Shown here piece by piece: positions 1 through 11,629 of a DNA stretch of 64,000 bases; position 1 is the first letter of the stretch, and each line of letters opens with the position of its first letter. The position numbers and the translations under genes were made by a program. Below the pieces are notes generated by a model. The model was not told where the DNA came from and did no database searches. It saw nothing but the letters and a program-made list of their open reading frames with translations. Source of the stretch: Sepiola atlantica. Its lineage: Eukaryota > Mollusca > Cephalopoda > Sepiida > Sepiolidae. The stretch is from assembly GCA_963556195.1 (NCBI GenBank), contig OY744525.1, positions 60,876,817-60,940,816 on the forward strand. The letters run 5' to 3'.

Positions 1-472
1 AGTAAATACTTTGTCCGGGTCGAAATTATTTTCAAATAGCCGCCATCTTAAAATCAGAAATATAATCCTGTATTCATCCATACAGAGTCTTATTGCATAA
101 GCTGATCTAACTATTTCGGGAATAAATGGACTTACCCAGACACAATAAATATAGATACATCTAAACAGTGTGGCAGCAATTAGTGGCAGTTATGGCCCCA
201 GAATTGTGATGCATACTTCTGTAACATACTTTTGTTAATACACTTTTGTTAATTATACCATTATTTGTTGTGATTATTACCGGCCTGCAAGGCCACAACA
301 CAGACTTACTTTGATTGGAACAATAAATAATTCGGGGACAAAATTATTTCTAAAATATTATTTTGTTCTAATCAAAGGGGAAGTTATTTTGTATAGGCGA
401 ATTAGTGTGATGTTCCCGATTTTAAGATAGCAGCCATTTAAAAAAACAATTCATATCCGGAGAAAGTATTTT
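1..472. repeat. MITE-like element with long imperfect terminal inverted repeats
   Basis: The sequence near bases 3-55 returns in inverted form at about 418-472. The best stretch is the 22-bp pair at 34-55 and 418-439, and the match continues outward through CCGG(A/C)(C/G)AAAGTATTT. The 360 bp between hold no open frame. The left edge may lie outside the window, so no target duplication can be checked. The superfamily is unknown. Confidence 0.45.
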
Positions 473-1837
473 CTGGAAGGGATAAAATCGAATTACATTT
501 TATTCTTTTTGACAACATGCTGCAATGATCCACAAGAAGGAAAAAAAACTGACGAACCAAAATCAAAATCGATTTTGTTGTAACATTAGCACCACTGCTG
601 CTTCTTTCAATGTCATATAACTTACATATAGATACACACATTAAATAAACACATTAATTTATTAATAATGTCATGCTTCTGCTGTTGTGTCTTCCTTCTA
701 TGCATGCACAGAACACCAATGCGTGTACATTGAATGTATGTATGTAGAATTCACCTAACGTTATTTTTATTTAGTTTTTTGAATCTATCAAAATTTAGAG
801 TTTTATTTTTTTATTTTTTCATTCATATTTTTAGTTGCTTGAAGTCTCAACGTTTCTCTCTGAAATATTCTTGAAAATTAGTCAGACATGATTTTTAAAA
901 TAATGTTTTTATTAAAATGGTGTTCGATTTTATGATTTTTTAAAATTCATTCTTAAAGATTTTTTTTCTTTGCTTTGTTTGTTTCATGAATCTTCCACAC
1001 CTTCAACTCAAAGAGTTTTTCACCAGTCAATAATTCAATTGATTCTTAGCAAGTCATGCTGAAAGATAAAAAGCCTGGAACCTTGAGACGAGAATGAAGG
1101 AAGAGAAGGAGGAGGAGGAGGCGTTGTTTTAAGACATAGTTTCCAGCCTGTAGTCAGCTATTTTATTTTAACATAAACACAAGCCAAGATAGGCATGATT
1201 GATTAGAGGAGTTACATATCGATAGTCACAGTTCAGTGATTCCAAATATCTTTGAAACAAAAACTTGCTCATGCACACATGTTTGAAATGAAAACATTTT
1301 TTTTTAAATAGCTAATAAAAGCGGATCATTTAAGTAAATTGTTTCCTAAAAAATATCTTCTTTCAACTAACATTCACCAGAGGATTAACATTAGAAGCAA
1401 AGTGGAATCCAACGTAACAGCAAAAGTATACATTTTATTAATATTTAATATCCGATACATAAAGTACAGCCAGCTGGTCTGTTTCTCGTGTTTTTGTCAT
1501 TGATAACTCTTTTCCTACAAAGTATGTAATTGCATTGTTTTGCTATAAAGATCTGGTATCCTATCGACTATATTCTTTAAACAAATCGATTTTACCGATT
1601 TACACATTTACTTTGATAGATATTTCATTTTGAGAAAAGGGCTTTGTATGCACTGGTGCCAGGCCATATAAAATGGTATCAACTACAAAAAGGTTACAAT
1701 TTCATAAACTTTTATTATTTATTTTTAATAAATATGATATAATAATGTTATTAATATACATGTAATTTAGACGTCACAAAAAAACATCACTTTTGCTTTC
1801 TGTGAGTTTGTTTAATATAAAAAATATATGTATTATT
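473..1837. other. AT-rich intergenic DNA, no gene seen
   Basis: Open frames are short and low-complexity. I recognise no domain, RNA gene or repeat family here. A short GGA-rich purine patch occurs near 1095-1125. Confidence 0.6.
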
Positions 1838-2163
1838 TAGATTATTCGGACTACTAGTCTCATGTTGGATGTTATTCTCACAACGTTTCGGCTGATGTGA
1901 CTAACGACCTTCTTCAGGTGTGTTTTGTCGAACTCGGGAATCTGTATGGCATTTTAAACAGAACCTTGTATTTAAACTATGGGGCTAGCTTGTTCTCGTT
2001 TGATAAGTCATGATCGGATAGAAGTTTTAAGTAATTCGTAATTGTATTCTTAGTATCGCCCATACTGAGGATTGAACCTTCAACCTCTAGAGACTGTCAC
2101 TTAGAACTGATTATTACTTAGTCCTTTTATTCGTGTAGCCACGAGTCCTTGTGAACCAAAAAT
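1838..2163 (-). repeat. tRNA-derived SINE, family 1
   Basis: Read on the minus strand, this copy has a tRNA-like head with a B-box GAAGGTTCAATCCT, a unique body, and a 3' tail containing CTGAAGAAGGTCG...CGAAACGTTGTGAGAAT...TAGTCCGAATAAT. The same order recurs in about ten copies in this window (for example 3520-3880, 32940-33300, 41010-41292). RNA polymerase III transcription from the head and LINE-supplied retrotransposition through the tail are the usual mode for such elements. This copy is diverged. Confidence 0.8.
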
Positions 2164-3519
2164 ATATATTATCCAATCAACCAGGATGATTCCCACTAAA
2201 CCCAATGAACCCCATTTCTGAACAACTTTCGTTCTACATCCCTGTATAAATAGAAGCCAGTGTCATCTATCTGAAGTAGTTATTGGCTCGAACACTGACA
2301 TTGAAGTAACATTGCTCATGCTTCACCTGCTTAAACTTGGTTTTGTCCTACCAAGCCTTAGAACATAAGACATCAATGTGTGCCATGCTCGGCACAATAA
2401 AGCTTCTATGTCAGTAAGAACAGTTATTCTTCCACATTACATAGACGCATACTATAAACACAATAATGATAATACAATAAAGAAAAAATAATGCCCCCCA
2501 CCTCACAAAAATATATAATCCCAAAAAAGAAGCTAAAAGAAAAAAAAACTCACCCTGGAAAGTCATCGAACTATTATACATTCGTGTAATTATATAAACT
2601 TATAAGCAACTATATGTAACGTGTTTTTGATGTCTGAATTTGATATTCATGAACTTAAGCTGCTATAATTACCGTAATCCTGTATTTGTTTATTGTAAAG
2701 GTATAAACGATATTTGAACGATATTTATAGAGTTTATAAGCAAAAATCATTTATTTTACAATTCGAGTAACACTAAAAAGACTTATCGCTGACAGAGTGA
2801 TATCTCTTCCGACTTCTCTTTAATATTACTAACCAAAACGAAATCCGTTAGTTTTATTAAATATAAAAAGAAAAATTCCAATAGAAATAAAAAAATATTT
2901 TCAATATTCAATATCTTACATACAAAGAATCACTTTTGTGTAGCTTTTGTTTATGAAAGTATACCAGTCAATCAAATAGGGGACAGCCTAATTTTGCGTT
3001 ATATATATAAGATATATAAGAGCTTTCTTTTATATAATGCACTCAAGGACTTTATAATGAATACAAAAACGTGACTACTATTTATTTAAAAAAAATATTT
3101 TGACATGTTAATAGTGAGTTGTAAAGTCTACCCAAGATACAATTAATTAAACGGAAAAATAAATATGACCAGCATTTTATGTAGAAAGCTAAAGTCAAAC
3201 GAATGACCCAGTTGATTCGAACGTTCTTGCAAGCACATTATTATTTTTTTTTGGGGGGGGGGTAACGTTGTTGTAACATTGCAATCAGCTATTTTTCTAG
3301 GATCAACTGAACGCTCAGCCACAACATTGTCATGATAACATTAGGCATTACAGCGACTGAACCATTCTGCCCTTATTAAATTACACCAGTATACTTTTTT
3401 CTTCAAATTCTACAAAACTTCTTCAAATTTATTATCAATTATCTGCAGAACATCGGAATCAATTTTGAAATTTCGTGAATGCTCCTGATACAGTCTCAGA
3501 ATTTCAAAGATAACAATGG
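2164..3519. other. AT-rich intergenic DNA, no gene seen
   Basis: Poly-A and poly-T runs and a G9 run near 3253 are present. No coding sequence or recognisable repeat boundary was found. Confidence 0.55.
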
Positions 3520-3880
3520 GTATAATTTGGATCATTCGGACTATTACTATTCTCCCCCTTTGTCTATATATTCACAAAACGTTTCGGTCGATGTAACCTC
3601 CGATCTTTTTTCACGTGCATCGTTTCGAAATCGAGAACCGATACATAATTCCGAGCTGAACTCTTTATTTAATCAGTGAAAATTTAATCGGAGGTTAAAT
3701 TGTTCTTGTTCCATTAGCCATGAGCAGATAAAAGTGTTAAGTGATTATATTATTATTATTATTAATTAATTATTACCACCGTTAGTGAAGATTGAACCTT
3801 CAACCTTCAGAAGTCTGTCATGTATAACTGATTGTTACTAAACGCCTTCATCCGTTAAAAAAAAGTCCGAAACATAACCA
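3520..3880 (-). repeat. tRNA-derived SINE, family 1
   Basis: This is the same family as at 1838-2163. The tail (CGAAACGTTTTGTGAATA-like on the minus strand), the body and the B-box GAAGGTTCAATCTT are all visible. An ATT/AAT trinucleotide expansion sits in the body near 3750-3775. The head at the right end is degraded by an A-run. Confidence 0.75.
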
Positions 3881-4201
3881 ATCGGTTTGGCTCATGTAGG
3901 TTAATTTTTCTTTCATCTTTTTCACTATTTTACTTAGTTTTGTTTCAATTTTAAACATGTTTATGTTGTGAGCAGTCTAGAAACGAATGTGAACATGACA
4001 TTACAATGTAACGTATTTGCAATGTTATTAGGTAATTTTGCGATCACTCCACGAAAAAAATGTTACAGTAACGTTTTCGTAGCGTCTACTTGATGTCGTA
4101 CCAACGCCAATCTTCTTAGCTGGGAAGATCAATTTTATTGAACTTAAAATGGAGTTTATATTTCGCGCTCAAGTTGTAAAAATATGTTCATGAATTTTCT
4201 G

Positions 4202-4214
4202 TCTCTCTATATAT

Positions 4215-4260
<46 letters not shown>

Positions 4261-4637
4261 TGTTAGTGTGTTCCCTATAAAAAAAAATGTAGAAAATCTA
4301 CGTAAAATCTAAAAGTGTATTCTTATGTAAAATTTACTGGGGAAGACAATGGAAGTGTTCTCGAATTTCTAAATGCTTACCTAATGGAGCTATGTGGGTC
4401 GAACCTCCTTTAAAACTTCAAAAGCGTATATCCGATTTTAATGAAATGTAAACTATATGTATAAGACACCAACTCAGAGAGTTTTCCAACATTTCGGCTT
4501 CTTCCGATTATATTAGGGGCGAAACGGGAGGAGCGGAGCAGTAAAAAGAAAAAGTAATATGGTGTGATGAGCATAGTGAAAATGTACATAGTAGTGATCT
4601 TCATTCAATCCCGAGCAGCATCGGGTCTCCCTACTAG
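4202..4637 (+). mobile_element. Non-autonomous Helitron with canonical 3' terminus
   Basis: The 5' end reads TCTCTCTATATATAAA, the usual TC start of Helitrons. The 3' end carries the hairpin CCCGA-GCAGCA-TCGGG (4610-4625), then eight bases and CTAG, with T as the next base. That hairpin plus CTRR-T is the hallmark of rolling-circle Helitrons. No Rep/helicase frame is present, so the copy is non-autonomous. A (GT)n tract lies just inside the 5' end. The 3' end is secure; the 5' end is less certain because the preceding base is G rather than A. Confidence 0.75.
4220..4259. repeat. (GT)n microsatellite
   Basis: About 19 uninterrupted GT units next to the Helitron 5' end. Confidence 0.95.
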
Positions 4638-5030
4638 TACTGACTAGAAATAAATCTCGTTCATGATGATAATTTTATTAAAGCTATGTCTTCTTGCATC
4701 CGGCTCATAACACCGTGTTTATTCTTAGATTTAAAAAAATTTAATTTTTAGAGGAGGTCCATTGATGTACTCAGTATTTATTGGATGGATGGGAGTGTAA
4801 GTAAAGTAACATATTTTGAAATAGTTTTCGGTAAATTTACAATCTTTAACCGCTCGAGGCACACCCGACGTTTATCGGGAATGATTGAGAGCTCCTGTTC
4901 ACCCATGTTTCAGGTCTTGCCAATTCTATTACTGTTTAATTTCTACAATTTTCAAGTTATAGATATAATAAGATAATGTCAAAAAAGTGTAATGAAGGAA
5001 ATAACACTTGCAAATATTGATACTGAATAA
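4638..5030. other. No gene seen
   Basis: Short open frames only. The segment near 4945-4980 resembles 5730-5780, so the foldback that follows is flanked by related sequence. Confidence 0.5.
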
Positions 5031-5586
5031 CAATTTAGAAGAAATTTGAAAGCCAATCAATCTATTTTTTTAAATAAATTATTTCTTTATTTTAAATACT
5101 TGAGATCTTTTAACTTAAAACGTCCTTGCCAAAAGTATATAGACATTTAGTACCTTTTTTCTTTTTTTTTCTTTTTCTTTTTAATCCTTCTGGACCGAGA
5201 CATATTCTCACTACTAAGATAGGAGTCCGTTTTGATGTTTCGATAGTCGAAATTTAACTACCGGTGTGTGGCACGTGTCATAGTTCAAAATCAATGTTTT
5301 CTTTCATAACGCGCCGCTACGTGACACACATCGGCATTTAAATTCCAACCGTCGAAACATCAAAACAGACTCCTATCTTAGCAGCGAGAATATGTCTCGA
5401 TCAAAAAGGATTAAAAAAAAAAGAATAAGAAAAAAGAACTAAATGTCTGTATACTTTTGACAAGGACGTTCTACGTTGAAAGCTCTCAAGTATTTAAAAT
5501 AAATAAATAATTTATTTAAAAAAAAAAAACAATAAAAAAAAACAACAGAAAAGATTGATTGGCTTTCAAAATTCTTCTAAATTTTA
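5031..5586. repeat. Long foldback (near-perfect inverted repeat, about 250-bp arms)
   Basis: The left arm (about 5031-5276) and right arm (about 5318-5586) are reverse complements with scattered mismatches, separated by about 40 bp. Matching landmarks include GCCAATCAATCT against AGATTGATTGGC, GTCCTTGCCAAAAGTATA against TATACTTTTGACAAGGAC, and GATAGGAGTC against GACTCCTATC. There is no coding sequence. It could be a foldback transposon or a MITE with very long terminal repeats, and a transcript would fold into a hairpin of about 250 bp. Confidence 0.85.
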
Positions 5587-5929
5587 AAACATTGTATTAT
5601 CTTAGTATGGGTGTTCAGAGTGAAAGCAGATTCCCACGACATTATTGTCCCATCTTTCAATCAAAATGAAATATACTTATCCAAGTAGTCTGGGTAATGA
5701 AGTTTCAAAATATATACGGTTATAGAGGTTTATGTCCATTTTCAAATTATAAATACAATAAGATAAATTGTCAATAGCGAACTGAGACCCCCCCCCCATG
5801 ATATTATTGTAGCCATTCAAGTACTAATGGTTTAAAGGCTCAATGTCTCTTAGCTTCTGTGAGACACACAAGAACAGTGTCAAATTTTAAACTTCCAGGG
5901 CAATTAGGTGATGATAAATTGAGGGAAGG
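5587..5929. other. No gene seen
   Basis: A C9 run occurs near 5790. No coding or structural signal was found. Confidence 0.5.
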
Positions 5930-7310
5930 ACTAGAATAATGAATTAAAAAGAGAGGAGGACTCGAAGATAATAAAACAATTAAAAACAGGATAAAAGTCT
6001 GAAGGGGGTAGTAAAAAGGATTTTTTAACAGCTGGAAGCTGGGAATAATTAAACAAAGGAAGAAGAATAAGAAAAATAAGAAAAGGAAGGGGGTGAATAT
6101 AATAAAAAAGGATGAGAATTATAGAAAAGGAAAAAAGGACGATGAGGATAATAAAAAGGATGAGAATTATAGAAAGGGAAAGATGGATTGGAATAATAAA
6201 AAATAGAAAAATGAGAATAATAGAAAAAGATGATGAGAGAAGGATGAGAATAATAGAAAAAGATGATGAGAGAAGGATGAGAATAATAAAAAAAAGGAAG
6301 AAGGATAAGAACAAGCATAATGAAATTCAAAAGAGAGGGCTCGAAGATAATAAACAATGAGGATAATAAAAGAAAGAAGGGTGAGGATAATAAAAGAAAG
6401 ATAATAAAAAGGATGAGAATTATAAAAAATGGGATAAGGATGAGAATTATAGAAAAGGAAAAAAGGATTGGGATAATAAAAAAGAGAAAGATGAGAATAA
6501 TAGAAAAAGATGATGAGAGAAGGATAATATAAAAAAGAAAGAAGAGGGTGTTCGAAGATAATAAAACAGTTAAAAACAGAATAAAAGCATGTACTTTTTT
6601 TAGTGTAAAACTGAGGATAATTATATCAAAGGAAGAAGGGTGAGGATAATAAAAGGAAGAAGGGTGAGGATAATAAAAGGAAGAAGGGTGAGGATAATAA
6701 AAGGAAGAAGGGTGAGGATAATAAAAGGAAGAAGGGTGAGGATAATAAAAGGAAGAAGGGTGAGGATAATAAAAGGAAGAAGAATGAGGATAATAAAAAA
6801 GAAGGATGAGGATAATAAAAGGAAGAAGAATGAGGATAATAAAAAAGAAGGATGAGGATAATAAACAAGAAGGATGAGGATAATAAAAGGAAGAAGGATG
6901 AGGATAATAAAAAAGAAGGATGAGGATAATAGAAAATATTAATGATAATAATAAATATGAACAGGGGGACATACTTCTAAAGAGAATGAATTTTGGTGTA
7001 AATTTATTTAAAAACACTGGATGATTGGGGATAATAAGAAAGACATTTTACAAAGGAAAGACGAGTAATAAAAGAACATTTTTTAAAAAAGGAAAAGAGG
7101 ATAACAAAAGTTTTAAAATGAGTGAAAAAGTGGAGGGTAATAAAAAAAAAACATTTAAAAGGAATAGGATAAAAAATAAAACGATTTTAAAAGAAGAAGA
7201 AAGTCAATGTTGAGGTTTTATTTTTGTTCATATGAAGCAGGGGGATAATAAAGCAAAAATTCAAATGAAGACGAAAATTAAAGAGAATCAAAAATTTTTT
7301 AAAATTATAT
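5930..7310. repeat. 1.3-kb purine-rich tract of GAGGATAATAAAA-type repeats
   Basis: The plus strand is almost wholly A and G with regular single T residues in degenerate units such as GAGGATAATAAAAGGAAGAA and GATGAGAATTATAGAAAAGG. Long open frames on both strands (Ser/Leu/Ile/Phe/Tyr-rich on minus, Arg/Lys/Ile-rich on plus) are by-products of the repeat and have no domain. The most regular part lies at 6630-6930. Confidence 0.85.
6630..6930. repeat. 24-bp minisatellite
   Basis: Tandem copies of GAGGATAATAAAAGGAAGAA plus GGGT. The first seven units are nearly identical. Later units alternate between 24 bp and a shorter form with AAAAAAGAAGGAT. Confidence 0.9.
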
Positions 7311-8084
7311 AATTTTTAGTTATGCAAGAAGAATTTCTTAACATATACCAGAATTTATTAATTTTTTAATAAAATAAATTTAATTGTTCTAATTAGCTGT
7401 AATTTTTAATTTTTTTTCAAATTTTTTAAAGAATAAGAGGGTGAAACTCATGGATAATGAACAACTTTTTAAAGAGGAGAAAGGTTGGTTGGAGATAAGA
7501 AAAATAAATGCAAGCATGTATGTGTAACACCATGTCGCCCCTCTCGACGACCGTCGACCCCAACGTTGTGTTTCCGTGGTCTCCTTCTTTGTCTTCATCG
7601 TCTAGCCGAATCGTCTATCCACTGACGAATCGTCGAAGGCACAGCACTGGTCCACAAGTTAAAATAAAAAAAAACACAACTCTCGAGAAAGAACACAAAC
7701 ACATATACGTTGTGTATAATTTAGTTTGAACTATGAGTGTGTGTGACACCGTCGCGGACTGTCGAGACCTCCATTTTCGTTGCTCAAGTCGTCAGCTCAT
7801 CTCATCGTTTTCCCGGTCCGATCCGCTCTCTCAGGAGGTTCGATGCTAACTGCTCGTCTTCTCTCCGAAACCCAAACTCGTTAACTTTTTGTCATAAACC
7901 TTACTGTTGTCAGATGTCGTAAAACACTGTCACTCCTAAATGTCGTGTCCAGTATTCTTTCTGAGTCACCTGTCCTGAACAATGGAAATTGACCACTCCC
8001 GCATTTTCTTTTGTTTCTGTCGATTAGTCATTTCCTATCCTCGTGCCATTCATTGTATCACATATGGATCCTCCTCCTCCTCCT
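7311..8084. other. No recognisable gene; a less AT-rich island at 7500-7950
   Basis: The part at 7311-7420 resembles the repeat at 10400-10510 and 51660-51770. From about 7530 to 7950 the base composition becomes more balanced, with repeated CGTCGA motifs, but the short open frames match nothing I know. Confidence 0.4.
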
Positions 8085-8395
8085 CCGGCAGTACTACCAG
8101 ATCAGGCTGTCTGAAGATACCGGCTTTCTGAACTAAAATGTACCAAACATTGATGTTGTTGGTTTTTTTTGTTTGTTTCTCTTTTAAAAACTCAATCATG
8201 TTCTGCAGAGCCAAAATCAAAAACAATTTCCTCTACAAAACAACCAAACCAAACACTACGAATAAACACTTGCACATATAAAGAACTTGAAGCATAAAAA
8301 CTTTTGCCAAAAATGATCGGATTCGGCATTAAATAACCAGAAAATGATTGATATGTCGTAAAACAAATCAACCAACCCAAACCAAACCAAATCCA
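8085..8395 (-). repeat. Interspersed short repeat, family 2 (GGTTTGG...ACGACATATCAA)
   Basis: Read on the minus strand it starts with GGTTTGG repeats, then TTTTACGACATATCAATC, a short hairpin region, GGTTATTTAATGCCGAATCC and AAGTTTTTATGCTTCAAG. It ends in CTTCAGACAGCCTGATCTGG. Copies or fragments recur at 12995, 24155, 30490, 38055, 39716 and 43055. I see no clear tRNA-type head. It behaves as a SINE-like element of about 310 bp, and its class is not established. Confidence 0.75.
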
Positions 8396-8482
8396 ATCGT
8401 GCTAATATCATGGATCTTTTTGACTTTCTCACGCCATCTAGCTTTATCCTCCATCATACCAGGTACGTCTTCATAGGTTATG
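8396..8482 (-). pseudogene. LINE ORF2 C-terminal fragment
   Basis: The minus strand encodes a peptide reading TYEDVPGMMEDKARWREK, close to the end of the LINE at 10905-11320 (TYEDLSDMMEDRARWRER). It is a truncated 3' relic of the same non-LTR retrotransposon family. Confidence 0.65.
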
Positions 8483-9136
8483 GATAATAAATAAAAAGGA
8501 GGAAAGTCAAGAATATAAAAAGGAATGGAATTTTTTTTTAATTAAAGAGGGATTTTAAAAAAAGATGAAAAAAATGAATTTTTTTTTTTTTTTTTTTTTC
8601 AAAGGAAAAAATATGAAGATCACAAAATTGGATCTGAGAGATGTTGAGAATAAAAGACTTAAAACTCCTCAGAAATTAAATGAAAATACATTTTCTAAAA
8701 CTGTATTTCAAAATTCTTCTGGTGATATTATTAACCTTTACAATTTTTCAAAACCCACCAGGTATTTGTGTGAATGCAAATGACGCTGGTCGGTGTATTC
8801 TTTTTTCTTTTCATTGAAATAGAATTTTCTTTCAATCTATTTATAGCGACATTTTCTGCTTTTTCACGGTGTTACCAAATCCAAAATAGTAACAACGCCC
8901 ATCTTTTCCTCTTATGATATTTATTTTCGCCATCGAAAATTTCAAAACAAGCTTTCATTTTCTTTAGTTCTTTTGAAGTCTTTTGAAATGATTTTCCTCG
9001 TTTCTTTCTTCGAAATATTTCCGTTCTCATATTTGATATTTGGTGGATAGATTAGCTTTCGTTTTCAACTCTTCGTTTCTCTCTTTTAACCTTTTGGCAC
9101 GCACCGTTACAGCGCGGGAATAAATCATAAAATCCA
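8483..9136. other. No gene seen; long poly-T
   Basis: A T-run of about 22 lies at 8579-8600. A short frame at 8565-8783 has no recognisable domain and is not supported as a gene. Confidence 0.5.
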
Positions 9137-9966
9137 TCTCTATATAAAGTTATGTATGTTTATGTATTTGCATGTGCAGGATTCACTCCTAAACTAATCA
9201 AACTATCATCATGAGTTTTGAAACACAGCTGCTAAGCATAAGAGTGCGTTATGTGGGCTATATTTAATCTAATTTAAATGTATGCAAAGAGGACAAAGAA
9301 GGGTGAAAGTCCTTCGTGACAATTCAAATACCTGCGATTTTTGTAAAATTTTAACAATACCACGGGACTGCTTCTAAGCTGACTACAACATGGTCGTTTT
9401 CAAGTCCAATGTTAACAAATTCCTATTGATCCGTTCTCTTAAATAATCCAATTCTACCCACTTTCAACCATCGTCTCCAATCCTCAAGGTGTTTGTCTCA
9501 CCATCCACCTGATAAGCATTAATCCTTATCCTCGAGTGGCTTTTGGGCCTTGATAAGCCGTGACTCATTAGTAAAAATAACAGAAAAGGATTAGACATCA
9601 ATTATCTGAAATATAGAGAATATTTCTTTCTTAAGAGTATTTTAAACGGTTTTCAGGTGGCATAATATAGGAGTAACTTAAATATTTCAGATTTACATTG
9701 ACTTTTATCCATATCTATTACACACAAATTAAGCAAGATTCCCTGAATTTCAATTTTTTCTTAAGCCCCCTCAAACTTAAGCCTTAAATTTTAGACATTT
9801 TCTAGAATCAAAATCATGTAATGGATTTTGATCATAATTGGAATAAAGATTCTAGACATAAGGTTTAGTATCATTATATCTTCATTTTAATCTAAGGAGA
9901 CATAAAAGTGGTGCAAAACTGTTTAAGGAATTAATTTTATCTGTCCTGGGGCAGGTATTCTTCTAG
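9137..9966 (+). mobile_element. Non-autonomous Helitron
   Basis: It starts with TCTCTATATAAAG after an A. It ends with a weak stem CCTG-GGG-CAGG (9945-9955) followed by TATTCTTCTAG and T. Related copies lie at 15585-15951, 15952-16527 and, inverted, at 57911-58415. All share the interior TTTAGACATTTTCTAGAATC and the end GGTATTCTTCTAGT or a variant. No protein is encoded. The family is non-autonomous. Confidence 0.7.
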
Positions 9967-9969
9967 TTA

Positions 9970-10515
9970 TTATACCAAATGTGTGTTAATCAACGTTTGT
10001 TTCCTTAAGACTTTTTTTTATATACTTTAATAACACAAAATGTATTCTATAATATACCTTAGTTCTAGGATTGAAAAAACAAACTATTTTAATTGTTCTA
10101 GTTAAGCGTAATTTGTAATTAACTAAAAAAGTCATTCATCTCTCTTGTTGCTATCTATGCATATCTGTCGACCCCTCTTACCGTATATTGATTATTCAAC
10201 CACTCTCTAAAATATTTATTAATGTTTCTATGAGAATTTTAGAGAAAGAGTAACTCACTCTTTCTCCAGCTAATTTACATAGTGTGTTAGTACACACCGT
10301 TAACACGTGTGTAAATTAGATAGCAAAATAATAGGTGGCTTCACTTCTATATTATTCGCAAGGATAACATAGAAGTACAGGAAAGCTATTATTTTTCGTT
10401 ATGCAGGATTAATTTCTTAACAGATATGCCACAGTTTTTTGAATTTTCAGATGAAACCAAAGTAGAACAAATAGGGGTAGTGGTTGTGCTCCAGCGGGTC
10501 ACGGGTCGTCTATTG
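9970..10515 (+). repeat. Interspersed repeat shared with 51283-51782
   Basis: It aligns with 51283-51782 over most of its length: ATCAACGTTTGTTT near the start, AATTGTTCTAATTAGC-like in the middle, and TATGCCACAGTTT...GTGGTTGTG near the end. The other copy ends in a Helitron-like CTAG-T. Here the end reads GTCTATT, a decayed version. The middle (10150-10400) contains extra sequence. Confidence 0.55.
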
Positions 10516-10569
10516 CTTAATAAACTTATATTTTTTAATTTTTAAAATGAGGATTGATAATTTGTATTG

Positions 10570-10880
10570 TTTGGATCACTGAAACTACTATTCTCGACTT
10601 GGATGTTATTTTCACAGCATTTCGGCCGATGTAATCTCCGCCCTTCTTCAGACGCATCCCCTCGAACTTGAAATCTTTATGTTGAACTCCTGAACCTATA
10701 CGGAATTTCGAACTGAACCCTTTATTTTATTCAAGTGGGTAGATTGTTCTCATTCCGTCAGCCGTGACCGGGTAGAAGTGTCAATCGAACCATGGTGTAA
10801 CACTTAAAGGTATTGATTGACACTCGGTTCTAAGTGACAGTTTTCTTTAGGTTGAAGGTTCAATCCTTACTAAAGGCGAT
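10570..10880. repeat. Chimeric SINE family 1: reversed tail joined to a forward head
   Basis: Bases 10570-10785 are a minus-strand tail and body (CAGCATTTCGGCCGATGTAA, then TTCTTCAG). At about 10786 the sequence switches to the plus-strand head, with an A-box-like CATGGTGTAACACTTAAAGG and the B-box GAAGGTTCAATCC. The two halves are therefore in opposite orientation. Confidence 0.65.
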
Positions 10881-10904
10881 GATGATCATCATCATCCTCA
10901 TTAT

Positions 10905-11320
10905 CTAGTCGTGGTGGTGTCACGGATCCTCCTGACTCTCTCACGCCATCTCGCTCTATCCTCCATCATATCTGATAGGTCTTCATAGGTGAATTGTGCG
11001 TCTTCTGTTAGTTGTTTGATTTAGGTTCTGTGTGGTCTACCCACTGAGCCGCATCCCTGTTTTGGCATCCACAAAAGAACATCGCTGATGATTTCATCCT
11101 TAGCCCTCCAGCAAATCTGGTTCTTCTCTCTCTGATCAGGGTTGAAATCTGAGGGAGGTGTCCATAAAGTTGCTCTCATGGGGTGCTGTCTCCAGATGTT
11201 AAGAGCAGCTCTTAGCATTCTGGTGTATGCACCATCAATTTTCTTCTCCAATCTTTTGGTAAAAGTCCAAGTGCTATTTCCATATACGAGGCGATGATAA
11301 GTAAGAATAATAATAATCAA
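10905..11320 (-). pseudogene. LINE reverse transcriptase C-terminus (relic)
   Basis: The minus-strand frame encodes a block with YGNSTWTFTKRLEKKIDGAY, then TRMLRAALNIWRQHPMRA, and WRAKDEIISDVLLW, typical of the region after the palm domain in non-LTR retrotransposon ORF2 proteins. After a frame change it continues to QFTYEDLSDMMEDRARWRER and stops at TAATGA. The rest of the enzyme is absent, so this is a 5'-truncated, frame-broken copy. The tail abuts GATGATGATGATCATC. A second fragment of the family is at 8396-8482. Confidence 0.75.
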
Positions 11321-11384
11321 AAAAAAAATGTAGTTAACATTTCTACGCAGTCATGGCGATGGAATTGGAACAATCTACCTCCAT

Positions 11385-11522
11385 GGATTAAATAAAGGAT
11401 TCAGTTCAAAATACTGTATAGATCCCTGAGTTTGACATAAAAATTCACAAGTTCGATGTGATGTACCTGAAGAAGGTCGGAAGTTACATCAGCCGAAACG
11501 TTGTGAAAATGACAACCAAGAT
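11385..11522 (+). repeat. SINE family 1, left part of a copy split by an LTR
   Basis: Body and tail are in plus orientation, running to AGCCGAAACGTTGTGAAAAT and CCAAGAT. The SINE resumes at 12800 with AGATGAGAATAGTAGTC. Joined in order, the two parts give the normal family tail, so the intervening 1.28 kb is an insertion. Confidence 0.75.
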
Positions 11523-11629
11523 TGTGACAATATTAACTGGCCCTACGAAGGTCGGCGCCCAGTATACACGTCTAATATAAATTGGCCCAGTAGAATATAA
11601 TATAATTTCTGGTTTGAAATAAGAGTATC

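Noticed and set aside
5931..7017. Long Phe/Ile/Leu/Ser/Tyr-rich minus-strand frames
   Set aside because: Translation of a pyrimidine-rich repeat strand; low complexity, no membrane-protein architecture.
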